Shown here in pieces: positions 16,912-25,710 of a stretch of DNA of 64,000 nucleotides (position 1 is its first letter; the number at the start of each line of letters is the position of its first letter). Below the pieces are notes generated by a model. It saw only the letters and a list, made by a program, of their open reading frames with translations. It had not been told where the DNA came from and did not search any database. Position numbers and translations under genes: made by a program. This DNA is from Ruegeria sp. R13_0. GTDB taxonomy: Bacteria; Pseudomonadota; Alphaproteobacteria; Rhodobacterales; Rhodobacteraceae. The stretch is from NCBI RefSeq assembly GCF_017743995.1, contig NZ_JAGHRB010000009.1, positions 184,492 through 248,491 on the forward strand, given 5' to 3'.

Positions 16912-18378
16912 TTACTCGAAATTGTCCTGCACAAAGCGGCTCAGCGCGCGCACGCCCCAGCCTGTGGCGCCTTTGGGGGCATAAGATGTCTCAGCCGCGA
17001 CCGAGGCGACACCGGCGATATCGAGGTGAATCCATGGTATCTCTTCCTTGACGAAGCGTTGCAGGAACTGCGCCGCCGTGATCGAGCCTGCAGGCCGTCC
17101 GCCCACGTTCTTCATATCCGCGATCCGCGATTTAAGCTGCTTGTCATAGGCCGCGCCCAAGGGCAGCCGCCACGCGCCTTCGTCCTCGGCCTTGGCCGAT
17201 TTCAGGAAGGCATCGCAGAAGGTGTCATTGTTCGAGAAGACACCTGCATTCTCATGGCCAAGTCCGATGATGACCGCCCCGGTCAGGGTCGCCAGATCGA
17301 TCATACCGACCGGAGAGAACCTCTCCTGCGCGTACCACATCACGTCGCACAGGACCAAACGGCCCTCGGCGTCGGTATTGATGATCTCGACCGTGTCACC
17401 CTTCATGGACTTGACCACGTCGCCCGGACGGGTCGCATTGCCCGAGGGCATGTTCTCGACCAGCCCCACAAGACCGACCACATTGGCCTTGGCCTTGCGC
17501 TTGGCCAGCGCGCGCATGGTGCCGGCCACAACGCCTGCGCCGCCCATGTCCATGGTCATGTCTTCCATGCCACCCGCTGGTTTCAGCGAGATCCCCCCTG
17601 TATCAAACACGACGCCCTTCCCGACCAGAGCCAGAGGCGCATCATCCTTGTCGCCTCCATTCCAATGCATCACCACAACTTTCGACGGGCTGACCGAGCC
17701 TTGCCCAACGCTCAGCAGCGTGCGCATGCCCAGTTCGGCCAGCTTGTCTTCCTCCAACACCTCTACCTCGAGGCCGAGCGATTTCATCTCGTCCAGACGG
17801 TCGGCGAATTCGGTGGTGGTCAGGATGTTTGCAGGCTCATTCGTCAAGTCGCGGGTCATCCGCACCCCATCGGCAACCGCATACATCGGGGCGAAGGCAG
17901 CTTCGGCCTCGTCATGTTTGCCATGGCTGATCGTGACCGAACCTGCCGCATCGCTTTCTTTGGTCTTGTGGGCGTCGAAATCGTAGCTGCGCAGAGCGAT
18001 GCCCATCGCCAGATCTTCCACACGCACCTGATTGCCCGCCATCACCAACAGGTCTTTGCCACCGGCCAGTTTCGCCAACGCAGCCCCCGCTTTGCGCGCC
18101 TCATCCGCTTCGGGGCGGCGCGGCAGGACCACGATGTCCAACGCGTGCGCAGCCATTCCAACCGGCCACGTCAGCGAGATCACATCCCCGGTTTTCACCT
18201 TTTCGAACCGATCGCTTTCCACCAAACGAACTACCGCACCGCGCGTCAGTTTGTTGGCACGACGCACGGCGGGACTCATCTTGCCATCGGCGGGAATGAT
18301 GATTGCCACGCGCCCTTCCGCCTGCGCCATGGCATTCACGTCAAAAGCCTCAAAACGGATTGGTACCAGACTGCTCAT
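16912..18378 (-). CDS. pepA: Leucyl aminopeptidase (M17)
   Basis: This cytoplasmic dizinc/dimanganese aminopeptidase releases N-terminal residues from peptides. The 488-residue protein has the M17 N-terminal domain and the catalytic domain with GKGVVFDTGGISLKP, the metal-ligand signature NTDAEGRL (about residues 335-342) and the bicarbonate-binding Arg within it. An AGGAG precedes the start MSSLVPIRFE. holC follows 4 bases downstream. It is divergent from lptG, with 229 bases between. Confidence 0.96.
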   Translation of the reverse strand: MSSLVPIRFEAFDVNAMAQAEGRVAIIIPADGKMSPAVRRANKLTRGAVVRLVESDRFEKVKTGDVISLTWPVGMAAHALDIVVLPRRPEADEARKAGAALAKLAGGKDLLVMAGNQVRVEDLAMGIALRSYDFDAHKTKESDAAGSVTISHGKHDEAEAAFAPMYAVADGVRMTRDLTNEPANILTTTEFADRLDEMKSLGLEVEVLEEDKLAELGMRTLLSVGQGSVSPSKVVVMHWNGGDKDDAPLALVGKGVVFDTGGISLKPAGGMEDMTMDMGGAGVVAGTMRALAKRKAKANVVGLVGLVENMPSGNATRPGDVVKSMKGDTVEIINTDAEGRLVLCDVMWYAQERFSPVGMIDLATLTGAVIIGLGHENAGVFSNNDTFCDAFLKSAKAEDEGAWRLPLGAAYDKQLKSRIADMKNVGGRPAGSITAAQFLQRFVKEEIPWIHLDIAGVASVAAETSYAPKGATGWGVRALSRFVQDNFE

Positions 18379-18607
18379 AGCAAACTCCTCAAAATCTGTT
18401 CCCCAAGACCTAGCCCGCGCTGCGCGGCTTGACCAGATAGCAGTTTTCCCCGCCCGCCATTTGCATTAAGGTCCTGCAAAAATAAACGGCAGGCTCGGGG
18501 GAGATCTAAGTGGCACCAAACGGCAGGCATTCGCTGTCGCGCATGATGGCATGCATTGGCGATCCGGGCGTGAACCCCTGCGTTTCAAGCCCTGAGAGGG
18601 TCTTTCC

Positions 18608-19708
18608 GTGATCCTCGACCGCTATTTCGCGCGCCGCTTTCTTCAGAGCTTTGTGGTCATCGGCGGCATCTTTCTGACCCTGATGATTCTGATCGACCTG
18701 ATCGAACAGCTGCGCCGCTTTGACGACTATGACCTGTCCGTCGGCCAGCTTCTGGGCCTGACACTGCTGAACACCCCCGCCGCGATCAGCGAGATGCTGC
18801 CCCTGCTGGTTATCCTGTCTACCATCGCGCTGTTCGTTGGGCTGGCGCGCACCTCAGAACTTGTGGTGACCCGCGCCACCGGGCGCTCGGGCCTGCGGGC
18901 GCTGGTGGCCCCCGTCACCCTGGCCCTGATGATTGGCATTCTGGCCGTTGCTTTTCTGAACCCGATCGCCGCCGCGACCTCGGAAGAGTTCGAGCGTCTA
19001 TCAGATGCCTATCGCGACGATGGCAGCTCTGCCCTGTCGATCAGCCGCGAAGGGCTGTGGCTGCGCCAAAGCTCGGACAATGGCCAATCGGTGATTCATG
19101 CCAGGGGCACATCGAACGGGGATACTCTGGGTCTTGACGACGTGACCATCATCACCTTCTCGGGCGACGGAAAGCCGAACCAGCAGATCGTGGCCGAACG
19201 CGCCGAGCTGACCAACGGAACCTGGGTTTTGACCGACGCCAAACTCTGGCCGCTGCGGGACGACCTCAACCCCGAAACAAACGCTGTGTCCCATGACCGG
19301 CTTGAGCTGCCGACCTCGCTGACGCGGGAACGCATTCTGGACACGCTGGGCAAGCAGGATTCGGTCTCGGTCTACGATCTGCCCACGCTGATCCGCGATC
19401 TGGGAGAGGCCGGGTTTTCGACCAAGCAATATGAGGTCTGGCTGCAGGTCCAACTTGCCCGGCCCCTGTTTCTGGTCGCCATGGTCCTGATCGGAGCGGC
19501 CTTCACCATGCGCCATGTGCGCTTTGGCGGAACCGGTGTGTCGGTGCTGACGGCTGTTCTGTTGGGCTTTGCGATCTATTTCGTTCGCAACTTCGCGCAG
19601 ATACTTGGCGAGAACGGCCAGCTTCCGATCTATGTCGCCGCATGGGCACCGCCCTTTGCGGCGATCCTGCTCTCGCTTGGCCTGTTGCTGCACGCGGAGG
19701 ACGGCTGA
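18608..19708 (+). CDS. lptG: LPS export ABC transporter permease LptG
   Basis: This is one of the two permeases of the LptB2FG machine that extracts lipopolysaccharide from the inner membrane. The 366-residue protein has the family plan: helices at residues 10-35, 60-85, 95-120, a periplasmic beta-jellyroll (120-260) and three C-terminal helices. LDRYFARRFLQSF and TSELVVTRATG favour LptG over LptF. It starts with GTG at 18608. Its stop overlaps the lptD start (TGATG). The partner lptF, usually immediately upstream, is absent here. Confidence 0.9.
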   Translation: MILDRYFARRFLQSFVVIGGIFLTLMILIDLIEQLRRFDDYDLSVGQLLGLTLLNTPAAISEMLPLLVILSTIALFVGLARTSELVVTRATGRSGLRALVAPVTLALMIGILAVAFLNPIAAATSEEFERLSDAYRDDGSSALSISREGLWLRQSSDNGQSVIHARGTSNGDTLGLDDVTIITFSGDGKPNQQIVAERAELTNGTWVLTDAKLWPLRDDLNPETNAVSHDRLELPTSLTRERILDTLGKQDSVSVYDLPTLIRDLGEAGFSTKQYEVWLQVQLARPLFLVAMVLIGAAFTMRHVRFGGTGVSVLTAVLLGFAIYFVRNFAQILGENGQLPIYVAAWAPPFAAILLSLGLLLHAEDG

Positions 19709-21870
19709 TGCGGCGTATTCTACCGTTTGCAGCGACCAGCCTGCTGGCCTTGACCTTGCCCCTTGGCCTGGCCGCGCAAAACCTGACCGATCCGACTGTC
19801 ACCCAAAGCCCGGCCCAAGAGGAAGAACCGGCGCTGCTTGTGGCCGACAAGATCTTTATCACGCCCGAACGCAAACTTGTGGCCGAAGGCAATGTCGAAG
19901 CGTTTCAAGGTAACGTCAAACTCAGCGCCAATCGCATCGTTTACGACCGCGAAACCGGCGAGCTGACGCTGGATGGCCCGGTCCGCATTGATCAAGGCGG
20001 GCAATCGACTGTGCTGGCGGATTCGGCGCAGTTGGACAACGGGTTGCAGAATGGCCTGCTGGTGGGCGCGCGAATGGTGTTCGAGCAGCAGGTGCAAATC
20101 GCATCCGTTCAAGCCCGCCGCGCCGGAGGGCGCTATACGCAGTTCAGCAAGATCGCCGCCACTTCGTGCCATGTCTGCACCGATGGCCGCCCGCCTCTGT
20201 GGCAGATCCGGGCGCGCAAGGTCACGCATGACTCGCTCGAGCGGCAGCTTTACTTTGAGGGCGCGCAATTGCGGGTGCTGGACGTCCCCGTTTTCTACTT
20301 CCCCTATCTGCGCCTGCCCGACCCGACGTTGGAGCGTGCAACCGGGTTTCTGGTCCCGTCCATTCGCACCACCTCGCAACTTGGAACCGGGGTTCAGGTA
20401 CCGTATTTCTTCAAAATTGGCGACCACAAAGACCTGACCCTGACGCCCTATATCTCGTCCAAAACGAAAACGCTTGGCTATCGCTATCGACAGGCTTTCG
20501 TGAATGGTCGGATCGAGATCAACGGCGCGCAGACCCGGGACGACATACAACCGGATCAGGATCGCGGCTACCTGTTCGCCGAAGGCTGGTTCAACCTGAA
20601 GAATGACTATCGCTTTACCTTCGATCTTCAGACAACCTCGGACGATTCCTATCTCGCCGATTACGGCCTACCCGATTTGGACCGCCTCCGCAGCGAAGTT
20701 GCGCTGGAACGGATCAAGCGCGACACGGCGTTCCGGACCAGCTTCATCCACTATAAGACCCTGCGTGACAGCGAAGATCAGGATGAAATCCCCTCGCGCA
20801 TATTCGATCTGAACTTCCAAAAGCGCTATTTCCCAACCTCTTTAGGCGGAGAGGTTCGGGTAAACGTCATCGCCCACGCGCATGAGCGCACCAGCGATGA
20901 GGACGTGGTCGGACGCGACGTGGCGCGTACAACCTTTGACGCGGAATGGTTGCGTAGTTGGACCTTTGCCACCGGATTGCGGGCTGATGCGTCGTTCGGC
21001 GCCTCAATTGACGCGTTCAACATCCGCCACGACAGCAATTTTCCCACACAGGCCACCCGGACAACCCCTCGGGCCGCGCTGACCCTGCGCTATCCGATGA
21101 CACGCCGCGAAAAATCCGGGGCGACGCAGTTTCTGGAACCTATCGTTCAGTTCGGCTGGACCAATGTTTCCGACAATGACGTGCCGATCGACGAAAGCAC
21201 GTTTCAGGAATTCGACGAGGGCAACCTGCTGTCACTGTCGCGCTTTCCGGCAGAGGATCGCCGCGAGGACGGCGCAACCGCCGCTGTCGGCGTCAACTGG
21301 GCGCGCTATGGTCGCGGAGGCTGGCAGGCGCTTGCCACGGTGGGCCAAGTCTTCCGTGCGGATGCCGATCCGGATTTCACTCTGACTTCGGGACTGCAGG
21401 GCACATCGTCCGATATCCTGCTGGCCGGTCAGCTCAAAACCGCCAATGGCTGGTCTTTGGCCGGTCGTGGGATTCTCAACGGCGACCTGAGCTTTGCCAA
21501 AGCCGAACTGCGCGGAGAGTGGGCAAAAGAAGGTTCAGGCTTCACCGGCAGCTACATCTGGCTGGAACCAGACCCGGCTGAAAACATCGACGAGGAGATT
21601 TCCGAGATCTGGCTGCGCGGGCGCTATCAGGTTGACCAGAACTGGCTGACCCGGGCCGAGGTCCGCTATGATCTAAACGAATCCGAACCCATCCGCCTGG
21701 GCTTCGGCGTGACTTACCGGAACGAATGCGTTCAGGTTAACATGTCCGTAAGGCGACGCTTTACTTCAACATCAACTATTGAGCCTTCGACCGAATTCGG
21801 CTTTACCGTATCACTGACAGGATACGCCCTCGAAGGCGCTGGTAACACTTACAAGAGAACATGCAGTTGA
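19708..21870 (+). CDS. lptD: LPS-assembly protein LptD
   Basis: LptD is the outer-membrane barrel that inserts lipopolysaccharide into the outer leaflet. The 720-residue protein starts with a signal peptide (MRRILPFAATSLLALTLPLG). It then has an OstA-type jellyroll (residues 45-160; VADKIFITPERKLVAEGNVE) and a large C-terminal barrel with alternating aromatic strands. Cysteines in SCHVCTDG near residue 157 and in NECVQ and RTCS at the end could form the domain-linking disulfides known in the family. It overlaps lptG by one base and surA by 10. Confidence 0.94.
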   Translation: MRRILPFAATSLLALTLPLGLAAQNLTDPTVTQSPAQEEEPALLVADKIFITPERKLVAEGNVEAFQGNVKLSANRIVYDRETGELTLDGPVRIDQGGQSTVLADSAQLDNGLQNGLLVGARMVFEQQVQIASVQARRAGGRYTQFSKIAATSCHVCTDGRPPLWQIRARKVTHDSLERQLYFEGAQLRVLDVPVFYFPYLRLPDPTLERATGFLVPSIRTTSQLGTGVQVPYFFKIGDHKDLTLTPYISSKTKTLGYRYRQAFVNGRIEINGAQTRDDIQPDQDRGYLFAEGWFNLKNDYRFTFDLQTTSDDSYLADYGLPDLDRLRSEVALERIKRDTAFRTSFIHYKTLRDSEDQDEIPSRIFDLNFQKRYFPTSLGGEVRVNVIAHAHERTSDEDVVGRDVARTTFDAEWLRSWTFATGLRADASFGASIDAFNIRHDSNFPTQATRTTPRAALTLRYPMTRREKSGATQFLEPIVQFGWTNVSDNDVPIDESTFQEFDEGNLLSLSRFPAEDRREDGATAAVGVNWARYGRGGWQALATVGQVFRADADPDFTLTSGLQGTSSDILLAGQLKTANGWSLAGRGILNGDLSFAKAELRGEWAKEGSGFTGSYIWLEPDPAENIDEEISEIWLRGRYQVDQNWLTRAEVRYDLNESEPIRLGFGVTYRNECVQVNMSVRRRFTSTSTIEPSTEFGFTVSLTGYALEGAGNTYKRTCS

Positions 21871-23114
21871 TATCAACTTTCTCACGGTTTCTTCGTTCCG
21901 CTTCGATCCGGCTGGTGCTTCCGGCCCTGGCTGCTACGATTCTGACTTTGACCGCGCCCCAGACGTTTGCGCAAAGCCTGTTTTCGCCTGCAATTCGGGT
22001 CAATCAAGACGTTGTCACCTGGTATGAGCTGGAACAACGGCAACAATTCATAAACGCACTCGGTATCGCTGGCGGGTCCGAGGCCGAAGTCCGACAGGCT
22101 CTGATCGACGAACGCCTGCGCAAACAAGCGGTGCGAGAAGCCGGGATTGAGGTCGCGCCCGAGGCGATTCAGGCCGGGGTCGATGAATTTGCGGCCCGAG
22201 GGCGCCTCAGCACCGAACAATTCCTGCAATTGCTGGCCAATGAGGGCGTCGATCCGGAAACCGTTCGCGATTTCGTCACTGACCAGCTGACATGGCGCAA
22301 CTATGTCAGCGCCCGTTTTCTGTCTCAGGCCACCCCCTCCGAAGAAGAGATCAACCGCGCGCTTGGTCAGGGCGGCGGCGGTGGACTTCAGGTGCTGCTG
22401 TCCGAGATCATCATCCCAGTAAACCAACAAACCCTCGCCCAGACCGAGCTTTTGGCCGAAGAAATCGCCAATCTAGAAGGGTTCGACGCGTTTTCCGCAG
22501 CGGCGGCCCAATACTCGGCCGCAGAAACTCGCAACAATGGCGGTCGCCTTGACTGGTTGAACCTTTCTGGTTTGCCACCAGCGCTTCAACCCGTCGTTCT
22601 GGGCTTGAAGGATGGTGAGATCACCAGACCGATCGGCCTCCCCAATGCCATAGCTCTGTTCCAGATGCGTGGTTTGCGTGAAGTTGCAGCGGGCACACCG
22701 ACTTATTCCGAGATTGACTACGCCATCTATTACATGGCCGGTGGCCGCAGTGCTGAGACCCTGGCAGCTGCAGCAAAACTACGCGAAGAGATCGACACAT
22801 GCGATGACCTATATGGCATCGCAAAGGAACAACCTGGCGAAGTACTCAACCGTGTCGTCGCCGCCCCTTCCGAGATTCCACGCGACATAGCGATCGAACT
22901 GGCCAAGCTGGATCCGAACGAAGTCTCGACAGCGCTGACAAGCAACAATGGCCAAACGCTGATGTTCCTGATGCTGTGCAACCGCACCCGCGATCTGGGT
23001 GAGAACACCTCGCGCGCCGATGTGGCGAATGCCTTGACACAACAGCGCCTTCAGGCCCTTGCGGACAGCCTGCTGGAACAATTGCGCGCCGACGCCAGCA
23101 TCATCGAACAATGA
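21861..23114 (+). CDS. surA: Periplasmic chaperone/peptidyl-prolyl isomerase, SurA-like
   Basis: The 417-residue exported protein has a signal peptide ending TFAQ near residue 38. A SurA N-domain follows (VNQDVVTWYELEQRQQFINAL through about residue 180), then a parvulin region (residues 185-300; AETRNNGGRLDWLNLSGLPP), then a degenerate second domain. It probably escorts outer-membrane proteins such as LptD, whose gene overlaps it by 10 bases. Divergence from enteric SurA is large, so isomerase activity is uncertain. Confidence 0.88.
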   Translation: MQLISTFSRFLRSASIRLVLPALAATILTLTAPQTFAQSLFSPAIRVNQDVVTWYELEQRQQFINALGIAGGSEAEVRQALIDERLRKQAVREAGIEVAPEAIQAGVDEFAARGRLSTEQFLQLLANEGVDPETVRDFVTDQLTWRNYVSARFLSQATPSEEEINRALGQGGGGGLQVLLSEIIIPVNQQTLAQTELLAEEIANLEGFDAFSAAAAQYSAAETRNNGGRLDWLNLSGLPPALQPVVLGLKDGEITRPIGLPNAIALFQMRGLREVAAGTPTYSEIDYAIYYMAGGRSAETLAAAAKLREEIDTCDDLYGIAKEQPGEVLNRVVAAPSEIPRDIAIELAKLDPNEVSTALTSNNGQTLMFLMLCNRTRDLGENTSRADVANALTQQRLQALADSLLEQLRADASIIEQ

Positions 23115-24076
23115 GCGCGCCCATCGCGCTCAGCTGCGGCGATCCGGCGGGCATAGGCCCCGAGATCGCCGCCAAAGCATGGGCGGAATTGCGCGACACC
23201 TGCCCCTTTTTCTACATCGGCGACGTCACGCACCTGCCATCAGGCACACAGACCCAGCTGATCAGCGACCCGGCCGAGGCCATCTCGGTTTCCCAAACCG
23301 TGCTACCGGTTTTGCAACTGAACTTCCCAGCCCCCAATACGCTCGGCCAACCCGACCCGGCCAATGCACCGTCGGTTATTGATGCCATCGAAAAGGGCGT
23401 TTCCCTTGTGCAATCCGGTGCGGCCTCGGCCCTGTGTACGGCTCCGATCCACAAAAAGGCGCTCATCGACGGTGCGGGCTTCTCATACCCTGGCCACACG
23501 GAATTTCTGGCGGCTCTGGCGGGCCGTGAACGGGTGGTGATGATGCTGGCCAGCGATCAGCTGCGCGTCGTGCCAGCGACCATTCACATCCCCCTCTCCC
23601 GCGTCCCGCAAGAGCTGACCCCGGCCCTGCTGCACGACACGATCGAAGTTACTGCAAACGGCCTGCGCGCCCAATTCGGTATTGAGGCCCCGCGCATCGC
23701 CGTGGCCGGTCTGAACCCCCATGCGGGCGAAGGCGGCAAAATGGGAACCGAGGAGCTCGACTGGATCGCCCCGATGCTGGCGAACCTGCAGCCCGAGGGC
23801 TACAGCGTCACCGGCCCACATCCCGCCGACACCATGTTCCACGCCGCCGCGCGCAGCCGCTATGACGCGGCCATCGCGATGTATCACGATCAAGCGCTGA
23901 TCCCGATCAAAACGCTGGATTTCGACAGGGGCGTGAATGTTACCCTCGGCCTGCCCTTCATCCGCACCTCGCCCGATCACGGGACCGCATTGGATATCGC
24001 AGGGCAAGGCATCGCTAACCCAACCAGCCTGATCGAAGCGCTGAAACTCGCACAGAAGATGGCACAAAGCGCTTGA
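23111..24076 (+). CDS. pdxA: 4-hydroxythreonine-4-phosphate dehydrogenase
   Basis: PdxA is an NAD-dependent, metal-binding enzyme of pyridoxal 5'-phosphate synthesis. The 321-residue protein has the family signatures GDPAGIGPEIAAKAW, APIHKKAL, the metal ligands in YPGHTEFLA, NPHAGEGGKMGTEE, and YHDQALIPIKTLDF with a late SPDHGTALDIAG. Its ATG overlaps the surA stop (ATGA). The surA-pdxA-rsmA order is widely conserved in proteobacteria. Confidence 0.96.
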   Translation: MSAPIALSCGDPAGIGPEIAAKAWAELRDTCPFFYIGDVTHLPSGTQTQLISDPAEAISVSQTVLPVLQLNFPAPNTLGQPDPANAPSVIDAIEKGVSLVQSGAASALCTAPIHKKALIDGAGFSYPGHTEFLAALAGRERVVMMLASDQLRVVPATIHIPLSRVPQELTPALLHDTIEVTANGLRAQFGIEAPRIAVAGLNPHAGEGGKMGTEELDWIAPMLANLQPEGYSVTGPHPADTMFHAAARSRYDAAIAMYHDQALIPIKTLDFDRGVNVTLGLPFIRTSPDHGTALDIAGQGIANPTSLIEALKLAQKMAQSA

Positions 24077-24078
24077 TC

Positions 24079-24111
24079 CTTCACCTGGCTGGAAATATCC
24101 CCGCCGGAGGC
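24079..24111 (+). repeat. 3'-UTR repeat, copy 2
   Basis: This begins 3 bases after the pdxA stop: CTTCACCTGGCTGGAAATAT, then CCCC and CCGGAGGC. It matches copies 1 and 3 in its core (CTTCAYCTGGCYRRAAATA) and in orientation. It lies within the 84-base pdxA-rsmA gap, so in this case it does not mark the end of the operon. Confidence 0.6.
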
Positions 24112-24160
24112 AAAAAATCATTGGCGTTGACCCCTCCAATCGCGCCACGGTAACCGGATC

Positions 24161-25003
24161 ATGAGCGCTATCGACACCCTCCCTCCCTTGCGTGAGGTCA
24201 TCGCGACCCACCAGCTATCCGCCCGCAAATCGCTGGGCCAGAACTTTCTGCTGGACCTGAACCTGACCGCCAAGATCGCGCGCCAGGCTGGAGACCTCAG
24301 CACCTGTGACGTTTTGGAAGTCGGCCCCGGCCCCGGAGGGCTGACCCGTGGGTTGCTATCTGAGGGCGCGCGCAAGGTCGTGGCGGTGGAAAAAGACACC
24401 CGCTGCATCGCCGCTCTGAACGACATCGCCACCGCCTACCCCGGCCAGTTGGAGGTGATCAACGGCGACGCGCTTGAAATCAATCCGCTGGAACACCTGA
24501 CCCCACCGATCCGCGTCGCGGCCAACCTGCCCTACAACGTCGGTACCGAGCTACTGGTGCGTTGGCTGACCCCGCCGGAATGGCCGCCCTTCTGGCAAAG
24601 CTTGACGCTCATGTTCCAGCGCGAAGTGGCCGAACGCATCGTCGCCCAACCCGGAAGCAAAGCCTATGGCCGTCTTGCGATTCTCGCTCAATGGCGAGCC
24701 GAAGCACGCATCGCCATGTCTCTGCCCCCCGGCGCGTTTACCCCTCCGCCCAAAGTCTCCAGCGCGGTGGTTCACCTGACCGCCCTGCCCGAGCCGCGCT
24801 ATCCCGCCGACGCCAGCACCCTGTCCCGCGTCGTTGCCGCCGCCTTTAATCAACGCCGCAAAATGCTGCGTGCATCCTTGAAAGGCGTGGCACCAGATAT
24901 CGAGGACCGCCTGATCGCCGCCGGCATAAAGCCCACCGAGCGGGCAGAACAGGTTCCGCTTGAGGCCTTCTGCGCCCTCGCACGCGAAGTAAAAAAATCC
25001 TAA
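24161..25003 (+). CDS. rsmA: 16S rRNA dimethyladenosine transferase
   Basis: RsmA (KsgA) dimethylates two adjacent adenosines near the 3' end of 16S rRNA during 30S maturation. In the 280-residue protein, SLGQNFLLD is followed by the SAM motif [16 protein letters not shown], motif [13 protein letters not shown], a proline-rich substrate loop ([16 protein letters not shown]) and the C-terminal helical domain. It is the last gene of the lptG-to-rsmA operon and is followed by a large imperfect stem-loop. Confidence 0.96.
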   Translation: MSAIDTLPPLREVIATHQLSARKSLGQNFLLDLNLTAKIARQAGDLSTCDVLEVGPGPGGLTRGLLSEGARKVVAVEKDTRCIAALNDIATAYPGQLEVINGDALEINPLEHLTPPIRVAANLPYNVGTELLVRWLTPPEWPPFWQSLTLMFQREVAERIVAQPGSKAYGRLAILAQWRAEARIAMSLPPGAFTPPPKVSSAVVHLTALPEPRYPADASTLSRVVAAAFNQRRKMLRASLKGVAPDIEDRLIAAGIKPTERAEQVPLEAFCALAREVKKS

Positions 25004-25004
25004 A

Positions 25005-25095
25005 GCGTTTTGCGTTATAGCCGAGGCAAAGCCATCGAAATGCGCGTTCGACCATAGGGAGGGCCGCGTATTTCGATGCAAATCAAACGCAAAGC
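25005..25095. repeat. Long imperfect stem-loop repeat after rsmA
   Basis: An inner inverted repeat pairs CATCGAAATGCGCG (25033-25046) with CGCGTATTTCGATG (25065-25078), 13 of 14 bases. An outer repeat pairs TTTGCGTT (25009-25016) with AACGCAAA (25086-25093). The element starts just past the rsmA stop and may end the operon transcript. Its palindromic, AAAGCGTTTTGCG-flanked form resembles dispersed REP-like elements of alphaproteobacteria. Confidence 0.55.
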
Positions 25096-25240
25096 AATCT
25101 AGGCGCAATAAAGATCCCAAGATCAAAGCGTACGCATTCCGTGTGGTGGGACACACGCTAGGCCCCAGCGACAGCTGCGCTCGGGGCTAAACAACTATGT
25201 TGGGCGTACTTCGATCTTCCTCAACATCTTCCACGATGCA

Positions 25241-25396
25241 ATGCAGAAGGGCCCCCTTTCGACCCATGCCGGACCTTTCAAACATATCGCACATCTTGTG
25301 GGCGAGACCGCTTTTGGGACATTCGCTACCAATGCAAAACCTCGTGGTGCTCGAACCCACCGATCTAAAGATATTGCCGGAATCAACCCAAACTAA
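25241..25396 (+). pseudogene. Short ORF, probable gene remnant (51 aa)
   Basis: A 51-codon frame begins MQKGPLSTHAGPFKHIAHLV and ends RGARTHRSKDIAGINPN. The frame stays open upstream to about 25110 with protein-like composition but offers no start or Shine-Dalgarno site. That suggests the tail of an older gene left at the edge of the accessory region. I do not recognise the family. Otherwise the 25100-25425 stretch shows nothing. Confidence 0.3.
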
Positions 25397-25425
25397 GGGA
25401 ATGTCGGTTTGCCTTATGTTTCTTC

Positions 25426-25710
25426 TTACGAACGCGAAAAGCAGCTCTGAAGACCGGCCGGCAACACCATCAATGCTCCGCTTTGATACAGTTTGAAGGA
25501 AAGATCTGCTTGGTCTGACGCCAAGGTCACGCTGTACGGTGTGGCACGCAATACCGCCACGTCTTCTGGCAATCGCGACAGGAGGTCTTGGCGTGGAAAC
25601 AACACCAATACGGCGGGTGCATCATCACTGATCAGGGTTACGCCAGCTAAAATGCCGATCCATCCAAACAAAAGCAGCGTAACTGCGAGAACCGTGCCTC
25701 TAGTAGTCAT
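25426..25710 (-). CDS. Small single-pass membrane protein of unknown function
   Basis: The 94-residue protein starts MTTRGTVLAVTLLLFGWIGI. One hydrophobic helix (residues 6-27) is followed by a soluble tail of about 65 residues with a VLFPRQDLLSRLPEDVAVLR segment. Its start lies inside the last codons of the upstream gene (11-base overlap), so translation is coupled. It ends the five-gene leftward operon that starts with the alpha/beta hydrolase. I do not recognise the family. Confidence 0.7.
   Translation of the reverse strand: MTTRGTVLAVTLLLFGWIGILAGVTLISDDAPAVLVLFPRQDLLSRLPEDVAVLRATPYSVTLASDQADLSFKLYQSGALMVLPAGLQSCFSRS

Noticed and set aside
16906..18432. A 508-codon rightward open frame opposite pepA
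   Set aside because: It is antisense to a gene with complete M17 motifs; long antisense frames are common in GC-rich DNA and the product shows no family features.
25004..25425. A tRNA or other structural RNA gene in the rsmA downstream region
   Set aside because: The stem-loop has no cloverleaf, no T-loop GTTCRA block and no CCA-type end.
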